Of a stretch of 64,000 bases of DNA, positions 1-10,510 are shown piece by piece. Each line of letters opens with the position of its first letter. Position 1 is the first letter of the stretch. Below the pieces are notes generated by a model, which was not told where the DNA came from, made no database searches, and worked only from the letters and a program-made list of their open reading frames with translations. A program made the position numbers and the translations under genes. Source of the DNA: Euryodendron excelsum (taxonomy: Eukaryota; Streptophyta; Magnoliopsida; Ericales; Pentaphylacaceae); the NCBI GenBank assembly GCA_033060915.1, contig CM065381.1:7415501-7479500 (forward strand), written 5' to 3'.

Positions 1-442
1 TTTTGCTCTCCTTCAAAATTATTTAATCTTGACTGTTGGGATAAATTTCACAGTCTGAATTGCTCTTTTTTGCTCAACTAAATACGAGGTAAGGCTAGAC
101 ACAGATTATTAGTCAAAATTGATGACCTTGTTTCGTAAAGTAAACATACCTCTACAGTTCAAAGACGTTACAACCGGAAAAAAAATAAATGGGAGTAAAG
201 AAGTAATTTAGAATCAAACTGACTTTTTTTTTCTTTTAGAATATTGTGCGCATAATTACGTAGCTATTTATTAAGACTTATGGTTTCCCAAAAATGTCAT
301 TTTATAGACGACTCTCTGTCAACTGATTTTATGGCCTAGCTGGATTGCAGTTTCTAATTCAAAAGAATGCTTTATTTGTATTTTAAAATATAAAACATCA
401 AAAATAAAAAGTTAAATTACATTGACCTCTCTTGAGATTTAA
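1..442. other. Intergenic sequence, no gene seen
   Basis: AT-rich sequence without a credible open frame or recognisable family. It ends at the 5-bp direct repeat TTTAA that precedes the MITE starting at 443. Confidence 0.6.
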
Positions 443-626
443 GGAGTGTTTGGCCAACTGACTTATAAGTCATAAGCTATAAGGTATAAATTATTTTTAA
501 AAATAATTTTTTTCGAAAAACTTGATTAGACATGAGCTACTTTTTTAAGTCATTCACCCAAACACATTTTAAAAATGTTATAAACATAAGTCATAAGCTA
601 CTAAATAAGTTACGTTAAAACACCCC
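443..626. mobile_element. Tourist-like MITE (PIF/Harbinger type)
   Basis: The left end GGAGTGTTTGGCCAACTGAC and the right end ...AAAACACCCC are imperfect inverted repeats. A second inverted pair (CATAAGCTA and its relatives) continues the stem inwards. The element is flanked on both sides by TTTAA (438-442 and 627-631), which contains the TAA/TTA target preferred by PIF/Harbinger elements. It is 184 bp and has no coding capacity. The superfamily is inferred from the GGGTGTTTGG-like terminus. Confidence 0.7.
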
Positions 627-814
627 TTTAATAAAAAGCAAGATAACACTTCTCACGTTCTGGTAATTACGTTGACTTCCCCTGTTAGAGTCAACCGAAA
701 AGAACAAAAATGATTTTTTTACCCTTACTAACCACTTAAATTTTTTGCTTTTAGATGCCACTGTCAAAATCCTTATTAAATGTACGTATATACAATCCTA
801 TATATATGTGATAT

Positions 815-1297
815 TGTTATGGAATAGTTGATTGGTGGATGACCTTCATGTGATTTGTAATCTACTCTTATATTTGCCTATATAAACGGAAGAGAGAAAA
901 AGAGAAAAGAAGAATAAAGAAAGAAAAAAGAGAGAAAGAACAGAAAGAGAGAGAGTCTGAAAGAGAAAGAGAGAGAGACTGAAAGAAAGAGAGAGAAAGA
1001 GAGATGGAAAGAAAGAGACAGACAGAAGAGAGAGAAAAGAGAGAGAAGAGAGTGAGAAAAGAAAGAAGAAGAAAAGAGAAAAACGGAAAAGCAAAGAGTG
1101 TAGGTAATCTATTTAAATTTCTGTTGTCTTTATTTTGTGTCTTATGAAAACAATACATACTTGAATGATTAAGAAGATCTATCCCTATAGTTCCAGAAGA
1201 ACTATTTAATTATTATTCGACAGTTCTAGAAGAACTAATTTTCTTATATACTGTGTTTTAATATTTTGCTTGCTGCAAATTCATTTAGTTTATAACA
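815..1297 (+). repeat. 5' LTR of copia element 1
   Basis: It is 483 bp, starts TGTTATGG and ends TATAACA, so its ends are inverted repeats (TGTTAT/ATAACA). A TATA-like TATATAAACGG motif near 880 is followed by about 210 bp of almost pure purine (GAGAAA-rich, 886-1100). The downstream part is closely matched in the right LTR. Confidence 0.85.
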
Positions 1298-1930
1298 CGT
1301 TATCAGCACGAAACTCTAAATACTTATATATCGGGAAGGTACTTCATTAGATTAGTGAAGATACTTCATTATTTTGGGTTCTTTACTGTTCACGCTTCAC
1401 TTCATGGCAAATTTATATTTATTATATAGTTGGTGAATAGTGATGCATAGTTGATGAATAGTGATGAATAGTAATTTTTTGAAATTTTGTTTGTTTTTTT
1501 CTCCCAGATCGTAAATATTTGGCCTATAATGTTTATAGATCTAGAATCCTTATTTCAATACATTTCCATAGATATGTGACTTGACTATATTTTGATGTCT
1601 AAATTGAAAGTTACAATAGAGACAAAAATAGTGATATAATATATATATATATATATATATATCGATCGGATGAAGTCTCCTATTCATTCTACTATTCATG
1701 AATAATAATGAATAGTAATTGCATAGTAATATATAATAAACAATATGTAATCAATAGTATGGTAATACTTTTCACCATTTTGTCAAATGTTATTTATTAT
1801 GATACCCACCTAACATTTATATGTTAGTAGAGGTTTTGACATGATCAGTAATATATGATTGTAAGCAATTAAATAGAAGAAATCAAGTATTCCTGCTGAA
1901 TGCTTATTAAGGCTTGCATGTTATTTATTT
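1298..1930 (+). other. Copia 1 leader region with primer-binding-like site
   Basis: The segment directly after the 5' LTR has TTATCAGCACGA (1300-1311), the usual primer-site position. Short repeats of GATGAATAGT occur at about 1430-1480 and again near 1690-1715, with an AT microsatellite at about 1637-1662. No coding frame is seen; gag would be expected downstream but is not recognisable. Confidence 0.5.
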
Positions 1931-3400
1931 AATTATTGTTACTTTATAAGGTCAGTGACACGCCTCCAGTTGTGCTTCAACTGGAGCCACTTCGCAAGGG
2001 CACGGAGGTTGCGCTTGTAGTAAAACCGGAGGATCCGGTGTCGTTCTCTCCCAAGGAAATTCTGTAAATATAGCAACAAAGCTCAACTAGCACGGGTACT
2101 TATCTTAATGGATTGCAAATGAAAATTCTTAACATAAAAGAGACCAAAAATATGTTGGTTTTGAGATGATGATGGTTATATGCTTCATACAATAATTTAG
2201 TGACTATGAAAAACAACAAAAGCTAGTTTTATGTAATTAAGGAGAAAAGCTTGGATATGGTTGTTTTGATCCACCAATTCACAACAAGGGTTTCCAATGA
2301 GAGGTTTATAACTCAAATCAAGAATCACACCTTGGATTCTTGATTCGGAAAATGTCGACTATAAAAATGTGGGTTTTGTTTGATTGAGCCTAGAGAGGGA
2401 ATATATAATTGGTACCCTAGAATCAAACCTTAAACATGTGCAATACCTATACCAAATGTTGATTTGTGCATAAATATTACCAAAGGGTTATGAATCTAGG
2501 TTTTTCTAATGAATCTCATACTAAATCAAATGAAACCATATAATTTTGAGGATATGACTTTGAAGTCCATACAACCCATTTTCAATCCTTTGAAGATCCT
2601 TGGTGGATCTTCACAACCACATCCAAGGGGTGTTTAGCTACTAGAATCCATGTTAACTAACATAAAAAGAGACAAATCTACCATTAACCTATAAAAAACT
2701 AGTGTTTGGTTGCCAAGAAAATGAGAGAAAGTGCCAAGAAAATGATGGAAAGTTGCTAGAAAAGGTAGAAAATCATTCACTTCATATATATATCAAACAT
2801 TCACTTACAATGATCCAAAAGCAATAAATGACATTAAATACAAAGCATTAAGAGTAGATCTAACCAAAAACCTTACAAGATAACAAAAATTCACTTTTTG
2901 GAGCCTTCTTCCCGTCCAAACTCTGCAGAAAATAACCTATATCACTTTTTGTCTCGAACAAAAGCTTTTATACTCTGCAGAAAAACAGAGCCTGTACACA
3001 CCGATCGATCGGTGTACGACTGATCGATCGGCCGATCGATCGCCCGATCGAACGGTCAGGGCGATCGAACGCCCGATCGATCGCAAAACCGACCCCTCTG
3101 AAGTTTGCTTCTGTATCGTCTGTTGAGAGGATTCCGACGTAACCGATCGAACGCCCGATCGATCGGAAAAACGCCCTCTTTGAAGTTTGCTGCAGAAGGT
3201 TGAACAGAGCATCACCGATCGATCGCAGGATTACCGATCGATCGGTCATACTCAAGATTGCCCATTTGCCTCAGTTTAAGCTCCAAATCCTGCAAAAAGT
3301 GTACAAAAAGAGTTTTAACGTGTTTTAGGAGTTAGAATACTAAATTAACACCAAATTTAACTATTCAACTAACAATTTAAGCCAAAAGATTACTATTTCT
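1930..3400. other. Foreign non-coding block inside copia 1, possibly a nested retroelement fragment
   Basis: This stretch does not read as copia gag. It begins with GC-richer sequence holding two short hairpins: CTCCAGTTG/CAACTGGAG at about 1973-1995 and ACCGGA/TCCGGT at about 2025-2039. AT-rich non-coding DNA follows, then a block of GATCGATCG palindromes (2999-3247). The composition resembles the non-coding parts of large plant gypsy or LARD-type elements, but that is inference. I could not find its ends or a target duplication. Confidence 0.4.
2999..3247. repeat. Cluster of CGATCGATCG palindromic repeats
   Basis: More than a dozen overlapping CGATCG hexamers occur as variants of (C)CGATCGATCGG, interspersed with CGATCGAACG. 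They are split into sub-clusters by a twice-used spacer, TCTGAAGTTTGCT / TTTGAAGTTTGCT (about 3099 and 3178). The density of intact CpG sites is striking against the AT-rich surroundings. Minus-strand frames give Arg-Ser-Ile-Gly repeats, which I regard as a by-product of the repeat. Confidence 0.8.
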
Positions 3401-3499
3401 AAGGGTAATCAGTCAGCTTGCCGCCTGCTATTGCTTTCATTTATGTTGTTGCTATTATTTAATTATATTTATTATAGCCGCTGAATGTTTCAAAAGCTT

Positions 3500-3630
3500 A
3501 TTATGATTTAATGCACCTGGAGTTGCAACATAATCAATAAATACACTTGTAGTTGTAAGATTATGGTTGAATGCACCTGAAGTTGTAAGGCAACGATTTA
3601 GTGTACCTGAAGTTGTAATAACAGGGATGT
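3500..3630. repeat. Degenerate tandem repeat, unit about 30 bp
   Basis: Four diverged copies of a unit resembling TGCACCTGAAGTTGTAAG follow one another. They lie between the foreign block and the first recognisable pol sequence of copia 1. Confidence 0.55.
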
Positions 3631-3879
3631 AGTACAGTGTTGCCAATTATGATTCAAATAAATGCACAATGAAAATGATGTGAAGGAAATCTTCCTGATG
3701 AAGATTGATAGAAAAATAGATTACTTAATTGGTGATAAAAATGTTCACACCAATTAGTTTTTATTCTCGTCCTTTTAAGTTTATTGTCATATTGTGTAAT
3801 ATTTTTCTAAACATATTTCTGTTATATGAATATTTTCGTTTTCTTATCAAATAAACAATTTCATATTTTGCATAGAAAC

Positions 3880-6800
3880 ATGGAATCTACCAAAGCATTA
3901 ATAGCTTCCAAGATGACCAATGGAGATATATGTTTAATAGACAGTGTAACTACTTATACAATTCTTTGAAAGAAAAAATATTTTATTAGTTTAATGTTAG
4001 CTGAAAATAACGTTAAGACAATATCTGGCAATACACAATTAATTGAAGGTTCCGGAAGAGCCAATATATTATTGCCAAAAGGAACAAAACTCTATATTGA
4101 TGATGCTATGTATTCAACTAGATGTACAAGAAATTTGCTCAGTTTTAAAGATATACGTAGTAATGGATATCATATAAAGACAATAAATGAAGATAATAAA
4201 GAATATCTTCGCATTACTTCTATTGTTTCATGCCAGAAGCAGATATTAGAAAAACTTGCTACCTTCTCTTCTGGATTATATTATACAACTATAAGAATTT
4301 TGGGATCACTTGAAGTGATGCACCAGAAGTGTTTTGACCCAAAGACTTTTATACTTTGGCATGATCGTCTTGGTCATTCGGGATCAATAATAATGCGTCG
4401 AATAAGTGAGAACTCTCATGGGCATCTGCTAAAGAACCAGAAGATTCTTTTGACAAGTAATTATACATGTCCCGCTTGTTCACAAGGAAAATTAATTGTG
4501 AGACCATCCCCGTCAAAAGTAATAGTTGAATCCCCAACCTTTTTATAAAGAATTCAGGGGGATATATGTGGGCCGATATACCCACCATGTGGACCATTTC
4601 GTTATTTTATGATTTTAATAGATGCATCCACTCGATGGTCACATATTTATTTACTTTCTACTCGTAATGTTGCATTTGCTAGGCTTCTTGCTCAAATTAT
4701 TAGATTACGAGCACAGTTTCCAGATTATTCAATTAAGTCGATACGAATGGATAATGCTGGTAAGTTTACATCTCAAACTTTTGATGATTATTGCATGTCC
4801 ATAGGAATTGATATTGAACATCCCATTGCACATACAGGCACACAAAATGGTCTAGCTGAATCTTTTATCAAACCCATCAGCTTATAGCTCGACTTTTACT
4901 TGTGAGAACAAAATTTCCTGTTTCTGTTTGGGGACATGCCATATTGCATACTGCATCATTAGTCTGTGTCCGACCCACTGCTTACCATGAATATTCACCA
5001 TTACAACTTATTTTTGGTCAACAACCAAATATTTCACATCTAAGAGCTTTTGGTTGTGCTATATATGTACCAATTGCTCTACCACAACATACTAAAATAG
5101 GTCCCCAACGTCGACTTGGAATTTATATTGGTTTTGACTCTCCATCTATTATTAGATATCTTAAACCTTTAACAGGGGATGTATTCACTGCACGTTTTAT
5201 GGATTGTCATTTTGATGAAATACTTTTTCTACCATTAGGGGGAGATAAAATGCAACTGGAAAAACAACATGAGATTACTTGGAATGCTTTCACGGTATCT
5301 CATCTTGATCTTCGAACAAATCAATGTGAATCAGAAGTTCACAAGATTATTTATTTACAGACGATTGCAAATCAATTACCTGATGTGTTTACTGATACCT
5401 AGAAGATAACAAAATTATATATACCAGTTGTTAATACCCCAGCACGTATTGATATCCATGTAGGACAATCTGCTAATATAGTAACAAATGAATCTCAAGC
5501 ATGCATGAAGTGTGGGAGACCTATTGGTGCCAAAGACACAGTTTCTAGAAAGAGGAAAGTACAAATGCATAAGTAAGTCAGTATTCCTGAAAAAACCACA
5601 ATATCTAAACCTCTAGAAGAAGGAACTCCTGTAAAAGAATTTCCAGAAGAGAAATCTCCTAAAGAGATATCTCTTGTAGAGAACAGTAATGAGATCTCAA
5701 TAAGTTATGTGAATACAGGAGAAAAATGGAATAGAAATAAAATTGTTGTCAACAACATATTTTCATTTAAAGTGGCTCTTGCAATTACAAGAAGTAATGC
5801 AGAGAATGAACCACAAATAATTGACGAATGTCAACATAGAAGTGATTGGCCAAAATGGAAAGAAGCTATTGAGACAAAATTAAACTCATTAGCACAACGC
5901 AAAGTATTTGGACCTGTAATCCAAACACCAGAAGATGTAAAACTGGTTGGATACAAATGGGTATTCGTGCGAAAACGAAATAAGAAAAATGAAATCGTGA
6001 GACATAAAGCGCGATTAGTAACACAAGGTTTCTGGCAGAGACCTGGTATTAATTATGATGAGACATACTCTCCTGTAATGGATGCTATTGCGTTCATATT
6101 CTTAATCAGTTTGTCAGTCTTAGAAGGACTGGATATGCATCTGATGGACGTCGTGACAGCCTACTTGTATGGTGAATTAGATAATATATATATATATATA
6201 TATATGAAAATTCCTAAAGGATTTCAAATGCTTGAAGCACATATTGCATCTAGAAGTTTATATTCTATCAAACTTCAACGATTGCTGTATGGGTTAAAAC
6301 AATCTGGACGCATGTGGTACAATCTTCTTAGTAAATATCTATTGAAAAATGGATTTGTGAATAATACAATTTGTCCATGCATTTTTATAAAGAAATCAGA
6401 ATCTGGATTTGCTATTATTGCAGTTTATGTCAATGATTTGAATCTTGTTGGAACTTTTGAAGAACTGACAACATCTGCTCGTTTATTTAAAGAAAGAGTT
6501 TGAAATGAAAGATCTTGGACAAACTAAATTTTGTCATGGATTACCAATTGAGCATTTATCAAATGAAATTCTCATCCATCAATCTACATATATAGAAAAT
6601 GTTCTGAATCTATTTTATATGGATAAAGCTCATTCATTGAGTTTTCCCATGATTGTCCGATCACTAGATGTACAAAAGGATCATTTTCGCCCCCAAGAAA
6701 ATGATGAAGAACTCCTTGGTCCTGAAGTACCATATCTCAGTGCTATTGGGGCTCTTATATATCTTGCAAATTGCACAAGACCCGATATTGCATTTTCTGT

Positions 6801-7431
6801 AAATTTATTGACAAGATATAGTTATGCACCAACTCAGAGACATTGGAAAGGGGTGGAGCACATATTCCGTTACCTTCGAGGAACAACAGATCTGGGTTTG
6901 TTCTATTCAAAGGGACCAGAATCAGAGTTAGTTGGCTATGCAGATGCTGGTTACCTCTCTGATCCACATAAAGCATGATCACAAACCGAGTTTGTATTTA
7001 CCTATGGTAACACTGCTATATCTTGGCGATTTGTGAAGCAGACACTAATTGCAACTTCTTCAAATCATTCTGAGATCATCGCAATTCATGAGGCAAGTTA
7101 AGAATGCATTTGGTTGAAAGCAATGATCCAACATATTCAAGATAGTTGCGGACTATCCTCAATCAAAGATACCTCAACAATATTATATGAAGATAATGTA
7201 GCGTGTATTGCACAAATTAAGGGAGGCTATATCAAAGGTGACAGAACCAAACATATATCACCAAAATTCTTTTATGCACATGAACTCCAAAAAAATGGTG
7301 ATATTGATGTCCAACAGATACGTTCAAGTGACAACTTAGCAGGCTTATTTACTAAAGCACTCCCAACTGCAACATTTGAGAAATTGGTACACAACATTGA
7401 CATGTGTCATCTTAAAGCTATAAACAATTAA
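3880..7431 (+). pseudogene. Copia element 1 pol (protease remnant, integrase, RT, RNase H), broken
   Basis: The pieces run in copia order. A protease remnant near 3940 reads Asp-Ser-Val-Thr-Thr where the active site normally has Asp-Ser-Gly. At 3994-4548 lies the GAG-pre-integrase region with the His-His/Cys-Cys zinc site (HDRLGH ... CPACSQGK). The integrase core at about 4556-4887 keeps the acidic positions (GDI, MDN, LAES). The integrase C-terminal part is at 4902-5402. Reverse transcriptase at 5709-6503 has YVND instead of the catalytic YVDD (near 6425). RT thumb and RNase H pieces follow at 6505-6978 and 7114-7431. Stops at about 4546, 4885, 5400, 6501 and 6976 and several frame changes separate them. 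The TA-expanded run at 6181-6204 adds a Tyr-Ile repeat to RT. The protein cannot be active. Confidence 0.9.
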
Positions 7432-7690
7432 AGCTATCAACTTTAACTTCATACCTGATGTATGAATGAGGGGGAGTTGCGTATTATACTCTTTTTCCTT
7501 CGTCAATGGTTTTTTCGAGAGGATTTTTCTTGGCAAGGTTTTAACGAGGCAGTGTTAACGCACCCATACTAAGCTATGTTACATAATATCACTGTATTCT
7601 TTTTCCTTCGCTAAGGTTTTTTCCCATTGGGTTTTCCTAGTAAGATTTTAATGAGGCAGTTGTAACATATCCTAATATGTAGCGGTCATC

Positions 7691-7700
7691 CAAGGGGGAG
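7691..7700 (+). other. Polypurine tract of copia 1
   Basis: CAAGGGGGAG immediately precedes the TGTTAT start of the 3' LTR, the normal position for plus-strand priming. Confidence 0.8.
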
Positions 7701-8166
7701 TGTTATAGAATAGTTGACTGGTGGATAACCTTTACGTGATTTGTAACCTACCCTTATATTTGCCTATATAAACGGAAAGAGAAAGAGAGAAAAGAAGAAG
7801 AAAGAAAGAAAAAAGAGAGAAAGAACAGAAAGAGAGAGAGTCTGAAAGAGAAAGAGAGAGAAAGAGAGATGGAAAGAAAGAGACAGACACAAGAGAGATA
7901 AAAGAGAGAGAAGAGAGCGAGAAAAGAAAGAGGAAGAAGAAAAGAGAAGAAACGGAAAAGCAAAGAGTGTAGGTAACCTATTTAAATTTCTGTTGTCTTT
8001 ATTTTGTACCTTATGAAAACAATACATATTTGCGTGATTAAGAAGATCTATCCCTATAATTCTAGAAGAACTATTTAATTATTATTCGACAGTTCTAGAA
8101 GAACTAATTTTCTTATATACTGTGTTTTAATATTTCGCTTGCTACAAATTTATTTAGTTTATAATA
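7701..8166 (+). repeat. 3' LTR of copia element 1
   Basis: It is about 466 bp and homologous to 815-1297, including the purine-rich tract (7771-7965), which is shorter here. The expected terminal ACA reads ATA. A TA microsatellite runs directly on from the end (8166-8186). Confidence 0.85.
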
Positions 8167-8349
8167 TATATATATATATATATATTGATACCAGTCCAAC
8201 CCAAAATTCCCCTTATGACCAATTCCCCATTATTAGCGTAAAAAGTGTGAACCCATATCTGTTACACACAAAACCAATATGCCCTCAAATAAACAAATCA
8301 TCATCCACGAGTAGATATTATTAACAGCAATAAATCAATTGCTACTGGT

Positions 8350-8653
8350 GATTGGTTCTTGCACTGGGTCTCATTTGTGAAGTAAAAACCCATATCTCTC
8401 CTCTCCCACCTTGCTGACCATAAACAATCATTCCTTGCTATTTCCGTTGTATAGCAATTGGTTCTTGCACTGGGTCTAATTTGTGAAGTAAAAACCCATA
8501 TATCTCCCACCTTGCTGACCATAAACAATCATTCCTTGCTATTTCCGTTGTATAGCAATTGGTTCTTGCACTGGGTCTAATTTGTGAAGTAAAAACCCAT
8601 ATATCTCCCACCTTGCTGACCATAAACAGTCATTCCTTGCTATTTCCGTTGTA
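8350..8653. repeat. Three tandem copies of a ~101-bp repeat
   Basis: Copies lie at about 8350-8454 (105 bp, with a small CTCC insertion), 8455-8555 (101 bp) and 8556-8653 (truncated). Copies 2 and 3 are almost identical, each starting CAATTGGTTCTTGCACTGGG. This points to recent slippage or unequal exchange. No gene function is evident. Confidence 0.9.
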
Positions 8654-10265
8654 CCAAAAAAAAATAAACAGCCATTTCTTGCCATTCTCTCACCCCTCCT
8701 CCTCCTAATTCCTGTTATATACTTATGTATATATATATAAATTATTCTTTGAGTTTCTATCTCACACGGATATACATTCAAATATATACAAACACATATT
8801 AATAAACCCATGTAATCAAAGACCCAATTCGAATATTGATACGAAGAAATCACACTCGTGTTGTACTCAACCCGCGACCATCATAGACCCATAGCATATC
8901 TCTTTCAATTTTTAACCTCGAAACCCACCAATCATATCAACCAAACCACCACCACCACCTCCACTACTCAAAACCTCTTCGACAGAATCCCAAAAAAGTT
9001 TTGCAAATTAATTCACAAGCATGAAGTCAACAGAAGAGAGAACATCAATTTTCCAAAATGAACACCCATCTTCACTGTTAACCTCTCTTAGGTTGGGTCT
9101 GTGGGGTTTCGATGATTTTGGTAATTTTGATGGTTGTTGGGTTGGGGCTGTGGTGGTTCGGCTATGGAGTTGAGTTTAGGTGGTGGCTATGGGGGGTGAT
9201 TTTGGTTGGTGATTACGGATACTGTCATGCCCGAGCTCTCCGAATGGGTTTTTACCAAAAAAGACTTTCACAAGTGGTGGTCGACAGCAAAGCGTTCTGG
9301 ATGGGTCTTCTTCGAATGGGCCGAGCTCTCATAATGGGTCTTCTTGGAGGCAATGAGGGGCTGTGAAGTTGGTTGATGGTGAAAATGTGAGGCTACGAGG
9401 GGAGAGAGTGAGAGAAGAAGACGAGAGAGAAATGAGTGGGTGTTAGTTGAAAATGGTGAGGGTAAGGGGCAAGAGAGGTGAGAGAGATTAGTTTTTGATG
9501 TTATTCATTTTGTTAATTTTATTACCAAGGGCAGTTTAGGAAATTAGAAAAATTGATCATTTTGACTTAGAAAAAATTTGTTTGTCAACTAATGTCACTT
9601 AACGGGAGGGAGTAATCTGTTAGAAAGTATTAAAAGTAAGGATGGTTAGTGTAATTATCAGTATGTGAGGAATATTATTTTATATTCTATAAAATTTTAG
9701 GGATGATCAGTATAATTTACTCAAAATAAAATAGACCTAATCACAATGGAGTAAAATATAATTTTTTTACAACATTATATCTATTTTGTAGAGTATGAAA
9801 AAAACGCTTTGTTTTTCACAAAAATATAAAAATAAAAAAATAATTAGTTGATGGAATACTCTTACTAACTTACCTACCATTAAGGGTATGAATTATTCTA
9901 GTAATCAATATGATAAATACTTCAATGACGATAATCTCTTATAGATTATTTGATGGTAAATATCAATTATATATGGGTTTATGCAAATGTACTGCATACA
10001 TACATAGAATACAAACTTATATCCACATAACTCTACTTTTTAGTTTAGAACGGTATTCGAACTGTGCAGTAAATTGTTTAAGTTTAATTTAAAATTTTTA
10101 ATAAGTTTTAAAATACATTTAAGATTAATTTATTTTTGTTTAGTTGATCGCAAATCAATTTTAATCGGGGATATCAATAATCGAGCTTTGAGTAGTTTAA
10201 ATAGTTTAATATATATTTATCGAGCCTAATTCAAAATTAATAAGTTGAAACCTGTTTAATGAATA
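8654..10265. other. Intergenic sequence between copia 1 and the ARP6 pseudogene
   Basis: No convincing gene. A GT-rich stretch at 9090-9370 is open for 84 codons on the + strand, but its biased composition and lack of any domain argue against coding. It contains two similar GAGCTCTC-(C/A)-(G/T)AATGGGT words (about 9233 and 9322). The motif AACGGGAGGGAGTA at about 9601 resembles a Stowaway terminal repeat, but no opposite end was found. Confidence 0.5.
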
Positions 10266-10510
10266 AGTAATGAGCAAACTTTTATCGAGTGGAAGACGAG
10301 TTCACACGACCCTTCTCGTCTTGTAGCGAGCAAACTAGTGGAGAAATTATCGAGTGCTCCGGGAACACCGTCACATGGTGCTCCACAGAGTCTACTTGCT
10401 TTAACGTGATGCTCCACCTCGGAGAGTGATGGTGGACTCCACCCTCATCTGAGAAGTGGAGGGCAATGGTCCAGAGCACTGAATAATTTTTCAAGCTGGA
10501 GAGAGATAAC
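10266..10510. other. GC-richer DNA abutting the start-less ARP6 exon 1
   Basis: The block contains inverted and repeated GGTGCTCC/GGAGCACC-like words (about 10348-10415) of the kind found in plant MITEs. It runs straight into the ARP6 reading frame at 10511. No in-frame ATG replaces the missing start, so this DNA may have displaced the original promoter and 5' UTR. Confidence 0.45.

Larger units (their letters stand above)
815..8166 (+). mobile_element. Ty1/copia LTR retrotransposon 1, decayed, about 7.35 kb
   Basis: Two LTRs that begin TGTTAT and end (in the left copy) ATAACA enclose copia pol in the order protease remnant, integrase, reverse transcriptase, RNase H. A primer-binding-like site (TTATCAGCACGA, 1300-1311) follows the left LTR, and a polypurine tract (CAAGGGGGAG, 7691-7700) abuts the right LTR. 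Pol is cut by many stops and frameshifts, and a recognisable gag is missing. Target duplication cannot be assigned because both flanks are TA-rich (GATAT on the left, TATAT on the right). The element is non-autonomous and old. Confidence 0.9.

Noticed and set aside
846..1158. Two overlapping minus-strand frames rich in Phe/Leu/Ser in the left LTR (and similar at 7754-8027)
   Set aside because: They are translations of the purine-rich LTR tract; low-complexity by-products with no domain.
2937..3255. Minus-strand frames encoding Arg-Ser-Ile-Gly repeats
   Set aside because: The repeats follow directly from GATCGATCG DNA in two frames at once, so the DNA repeat, not a protein, is the signal.
9112..9366. 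An 84-codon + strand frame, apparently membrane-like
   Set aside because: The Trp/Gly/Leu/Val content comes from GT-rich DNA. No conserved domain, signal or gene context.
9595..9615. Possible Stowaway MITE end (GGGAGGGAGTA), and a similar one at 43940
   Set aside because: No matching opposite end or TA target pair found nearby, so not called as elements.
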